Source: Deltaproteobacteria bacterium (lineage in GTDB: Bacteria; Myxococcota_A; UBA9160; UBA4427). Taken from it: a DNA stretch of 64,000 nucleotides. Every line of letters begins with the position of its first letter. Position 1 is the stretch's first letter. The stretch covers positions 1-64,000 of the forward strand of contig JAJDAN010000032.1 in NCBI GenBank assembly GCA_029261855.1, given 5' to 3'. Positions 62,470 through 64,000 of this stretch are shown in pieces. Position numbers and translations under genes: made by a program. The notes under the pieces were generated by a model. That model did not search any database. It was not told the DNA's origin and worked only from the letters and a program-made list of their open reading frames with translations.

Positions 62470-62983
62470 TTGCCGCAAACCTGTTCGCGACCCATCGGGG
62501 AGCACTCGGGGAGTGGCCCAGGGGCACGTGGCCTCCCCACGCCGCGCTTCTAGCTGCCCCAACCTTGCCGGCGCCCCGGGCCACTCTTCTTCCGAACGAA
62601 CAGAGACGGCCCGGGATGGACTGGCGCCTGCTGCGCCCGGCCGAGGTGCAGCGCCTCGCGACACTGAGCCGGACTCGGCTGGCGCTTCTCGGGTTGCCCC
62701 CACGACTGGTCGGCCGCCGCCTCGTATCGGCGGCGCGTATGCCAACCCCCCAGCTGTGCAACCTCATGCGCGCGAGGAGCCCACACCGGCCGCCCCCGAG
62801 CCTCCCCCACCGGACCAACCCCGGCGCAACCCACCGCCGCCCCAGCACTCTCGCCGAGCGGACGCGAACCCAACCCAGGAGCGGTGCGGGCCGCAAGGTC
62901 GTCGATCTCGCAGATCGCCGCGACTTCCCGCCGCGACCCGGCATGGGCCGCTCGGCCCCGACGGGGGTCGGGTAGACTCCGTC
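62470..62983. other. GC-rich spacer between tRNA and right array
   Basis: About 510 bp, very Pro/Arg/Ala-coding in every frame, with no recognisable gene; the long frames (62364-62975 plus, 62405-63151 minus) overlap the tRNA or the cassette and are rejected. Contains a perfect CGATCT-CGC-AGATCG hairpin around 62910. It may hold a promoter for the cassette gene. Confidence 0.5.
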
Positions 62984-63008
62984 GCGGTTCAATAGAGAGT
63001 TAGGCGGC
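62984..63008 (+). other. Orphan attI-like cassette junction
   Basis: A GTTAGGC box at 62999-63005 marks the left edge of the first right-hand cassette. The preceding bases GCGGTTCAATAGAGA match the left attI flank (20 of 25 positions over this segment, orientation toward the cassettes). No R'' box or complementary arm lies within 140 bp upstream, so it is not an attC. No integrase gene is next to it; the only intI in the window is 58 kb away. Confidence 0.6.
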
Positions 63009-63011
63009 AGG

Positions 63012-63791
63012 ATGCCTGCTGTTCTGGCGATTCGGGATCTTCCGGACTTTCTCACAGCGGACGACTGGGAGTGGAAGCCGTTCGTGAGCCCTGTTGCTGG
63101 CGCGCCGATGTGGATTGGGGTGGAGCCGTCCGGAACAGAGTGGCTGGTCAAGGCCGAGGGAGGCTTCCGTTCCTATCGCGAGCGCACATTCGCCGCGTTG
63201 GCCCAGGAACTTGGCATCTCGTGCCAATCGTCCGTCCTGTTGTCGGTTCCAGAGGACAGCCCACCCTACAAGGAGGCGGGGCCACCGCACGAGTGTTCTC
63301 AACTCGCGATAACTCTCATTGCGCATCACGGTCAATCGTCTTGCGGCGACGATTGTCCTTTGACCAATCTCTGGTCAGAGTCGGAGAGCGCGCCGGACAA
63401 GGCAAAGCTGCTCATGGAATCCGGAATTCAGCACGCAGCCTCTCTGATTGAGGGAGACTTCCTTGCCCACTTCTGTGGCGCGAACGAACGAGCCGAGAAG
63501 ATTCTGACCCCAGATCACGAGCTCGTTCTCATCGACAACTCCCAGGCGTTCTCAACGGGTCCGGCGGATGTTGCCGAGAGCCCGTGGCTTGCCACCAGCG
63601 ACGGCACACCTTCCCCTGTCGCGTGGGCCCTCCTTGAGCAGCTCGCCGCGCGCTTTGCGGCTCTCAGCGACGAGAAGCTCGCTGAGTGCACCGCGATCCC
63701 TTCGACATACGCCGTGGAGCAGCTCTGGCCGATTCCGCCCATGATCGTGGCCGCGCGCGAGGCCGCAAGGCATCTCGTCGCGGCCCTCTAG
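63012..63791 (+). CDS. HipA-like kinase-fold cassette protein
   Basis: A 259-residue product that fills the first right-hand cassette (7 bp after the junction, 11 bp before attC). WLVKAEGG (Lys47), RERTFAALAQELGISCQSSV and LVLIDNSQAF (Asp175) follow the order of HipA-like/PI4K-like kinase folds. Where active members have D-R-H-x-x-N, this protein has NERAEKIL, so the catalytic Asp and Asn are replaced; it may be inactive or a divergent binding protein. The fold assignment is a pattern-level guess. No antitoxin gene is on the cassette. Confidence 0.7.
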   Translation: MPAVLAIRDLPDFLTADDWEWKPFVSPVAGAPMWIGVEPSGTEWLVKAEGGFRSYRERTFAALAQELGISCQSSVLLSVPEDSPPYKEAGPPHECSQLAITLIAHHGQSSCGDDCPLTNLWSESESAPDKAKLLMESGIQHAASLIEGDFLAHFCGANERAEKILTPDHELVLIDNSQAFSTGPADVAESPWLATSDGTPSPVAWALLEQLAARFAALSDEKLAECTAIPSTYAVEQLWPIPPMIVAAREAARHLVAAL

Positions 63792-63801
63792 CCCGCCTGC
63801 C

Positions 63802-63934
63802 GCCTAACAAGTCGTTGCAGCGGACGTGCTAGCGCCTGGGCGTTCTCGTGGCGTGGTAGGATCAAGTTCTTCTTGCGTGTTCAGTGGGCTCTCGGCAGGT
63901 TGCCGCACGCCGCTGAACGCCGGTCCGTTGGGCG
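63802..63934 (+). repeat. attC site, type 1 (right array)
   Basis: R'' GCCTAAC at 63802-63808 and R' GTTGGGC at 63928-63934, both perfect to the RYYYAAC / GTTRRRY consensus. Arms CAAGTCGTTGCAGCGGAC and CCGCTGAACGCCGGTCC are complementary and match attC 3152-3286 read on its own strand. Orientation is opposite to the left array. Confidence 0.92.
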
Positions 63935-63946
63935 GCGAACATCCGA

Positions 63947-64000
63947 TGCGATTGCCTTTCTGGGCCTCTGTCCTCTTCGTCGCTCTCGGCTGCGACGCCG
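63947..64000 (+). CDS. Lipoprotein cassette gene, 5' end only
   Basis: Open frame from ATG 63947 to the window edge, MRLPFWASVLFVALGCDA. This is a lipoprotein signal with lipobox VALGC, 13 bp after the attC end, so it starts the second cassette of the right array. Only 18 residues are visible; the family cannot be assigned. Confidence 0.7.

Overview
The window is a GC-rich chromosomal segment. The gene content suggests a deltaproteobacterium-like lineage such as Myxococcota, Binatota or a relative: DUF2277, an MXAN_5187-type domain, F-type ATPase b and b' subunits, a bactofilin, GTG/TTG starts and several P450s. That placement is an inference from content; no 16S gene is present. The centre looks like the replication-origin neighbourhood. 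dnaN-gyrB-gyrA-hemL and the F0 genes atpZ-atpI-atpB-atpE run left on the minus strand. rpmH-rnpA-yidD-yidC-jag-rsmG-parA-parB-bactofilin and then atpF'-F-H-A-G-D-C run right on the plus strand. Two parS-like palindromes lie just before rsmG. dnaA and recF are not in the cluster.

The most unusual part is at the two ends. At the left, an integron integrase (3855-4853, minus) is transcribed toward its own cassette array (1-3616), an 'inverted' layout in which attI must lie beyond the 3' end of intI. The array holds two secreted-protein cassettes and at least five copies of one diverged ~400 bp cassette with no consistently open frame. At the right, next to a tRNA-Ala(CGC) gene, an attI-like junction (62984-63008) with no integrase beside it starts a second array pointing the other way. 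This array has a HipA-like cassette, a full attC and the start of a lipoprotein cassette. The two arrays share the attI-like motif and one attC class. They flank about 58 kb of core genome and face outward.

Between these ends, 4.9-13 kb holds mainly catabolic or detoxification genes: a HAD phosphatase, a P450 with a TetR regulator and tandem operators, a VOC protein, a GST-like protein and CutA. 12.9-22.5 kb holds an alkylsulfatase-like protein with a degraded metal site, a surface-glycan style cluster (glycosyltransferase, radical SAM, sulfotransferase, methyltransferase), a flavin monooxygenase, lipoproteins and a Nudix hydrolase. tmk lies just downstream of atpE beyond a hairpin.

To the right of the ATPase operon come an MXAN_5187-like protein, bioB, a polyprenyl diphosphate synthase, a ComEA-like protein, a second P450, a BtuFCD-type importer, enolase, a REC-HTH regulator beside a DapA-like aldolase and a PfkB-SIS kinase/isomerase fusion, a diiron oxygenase-like protein and a universal stress protein.

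The ATP synthase genes are split on both sides of the presumed origin. The c subunit carries a Gln/Glu-Ser/Tyr pattern matching the Na+-binding site of Ilyobacter-type rings.
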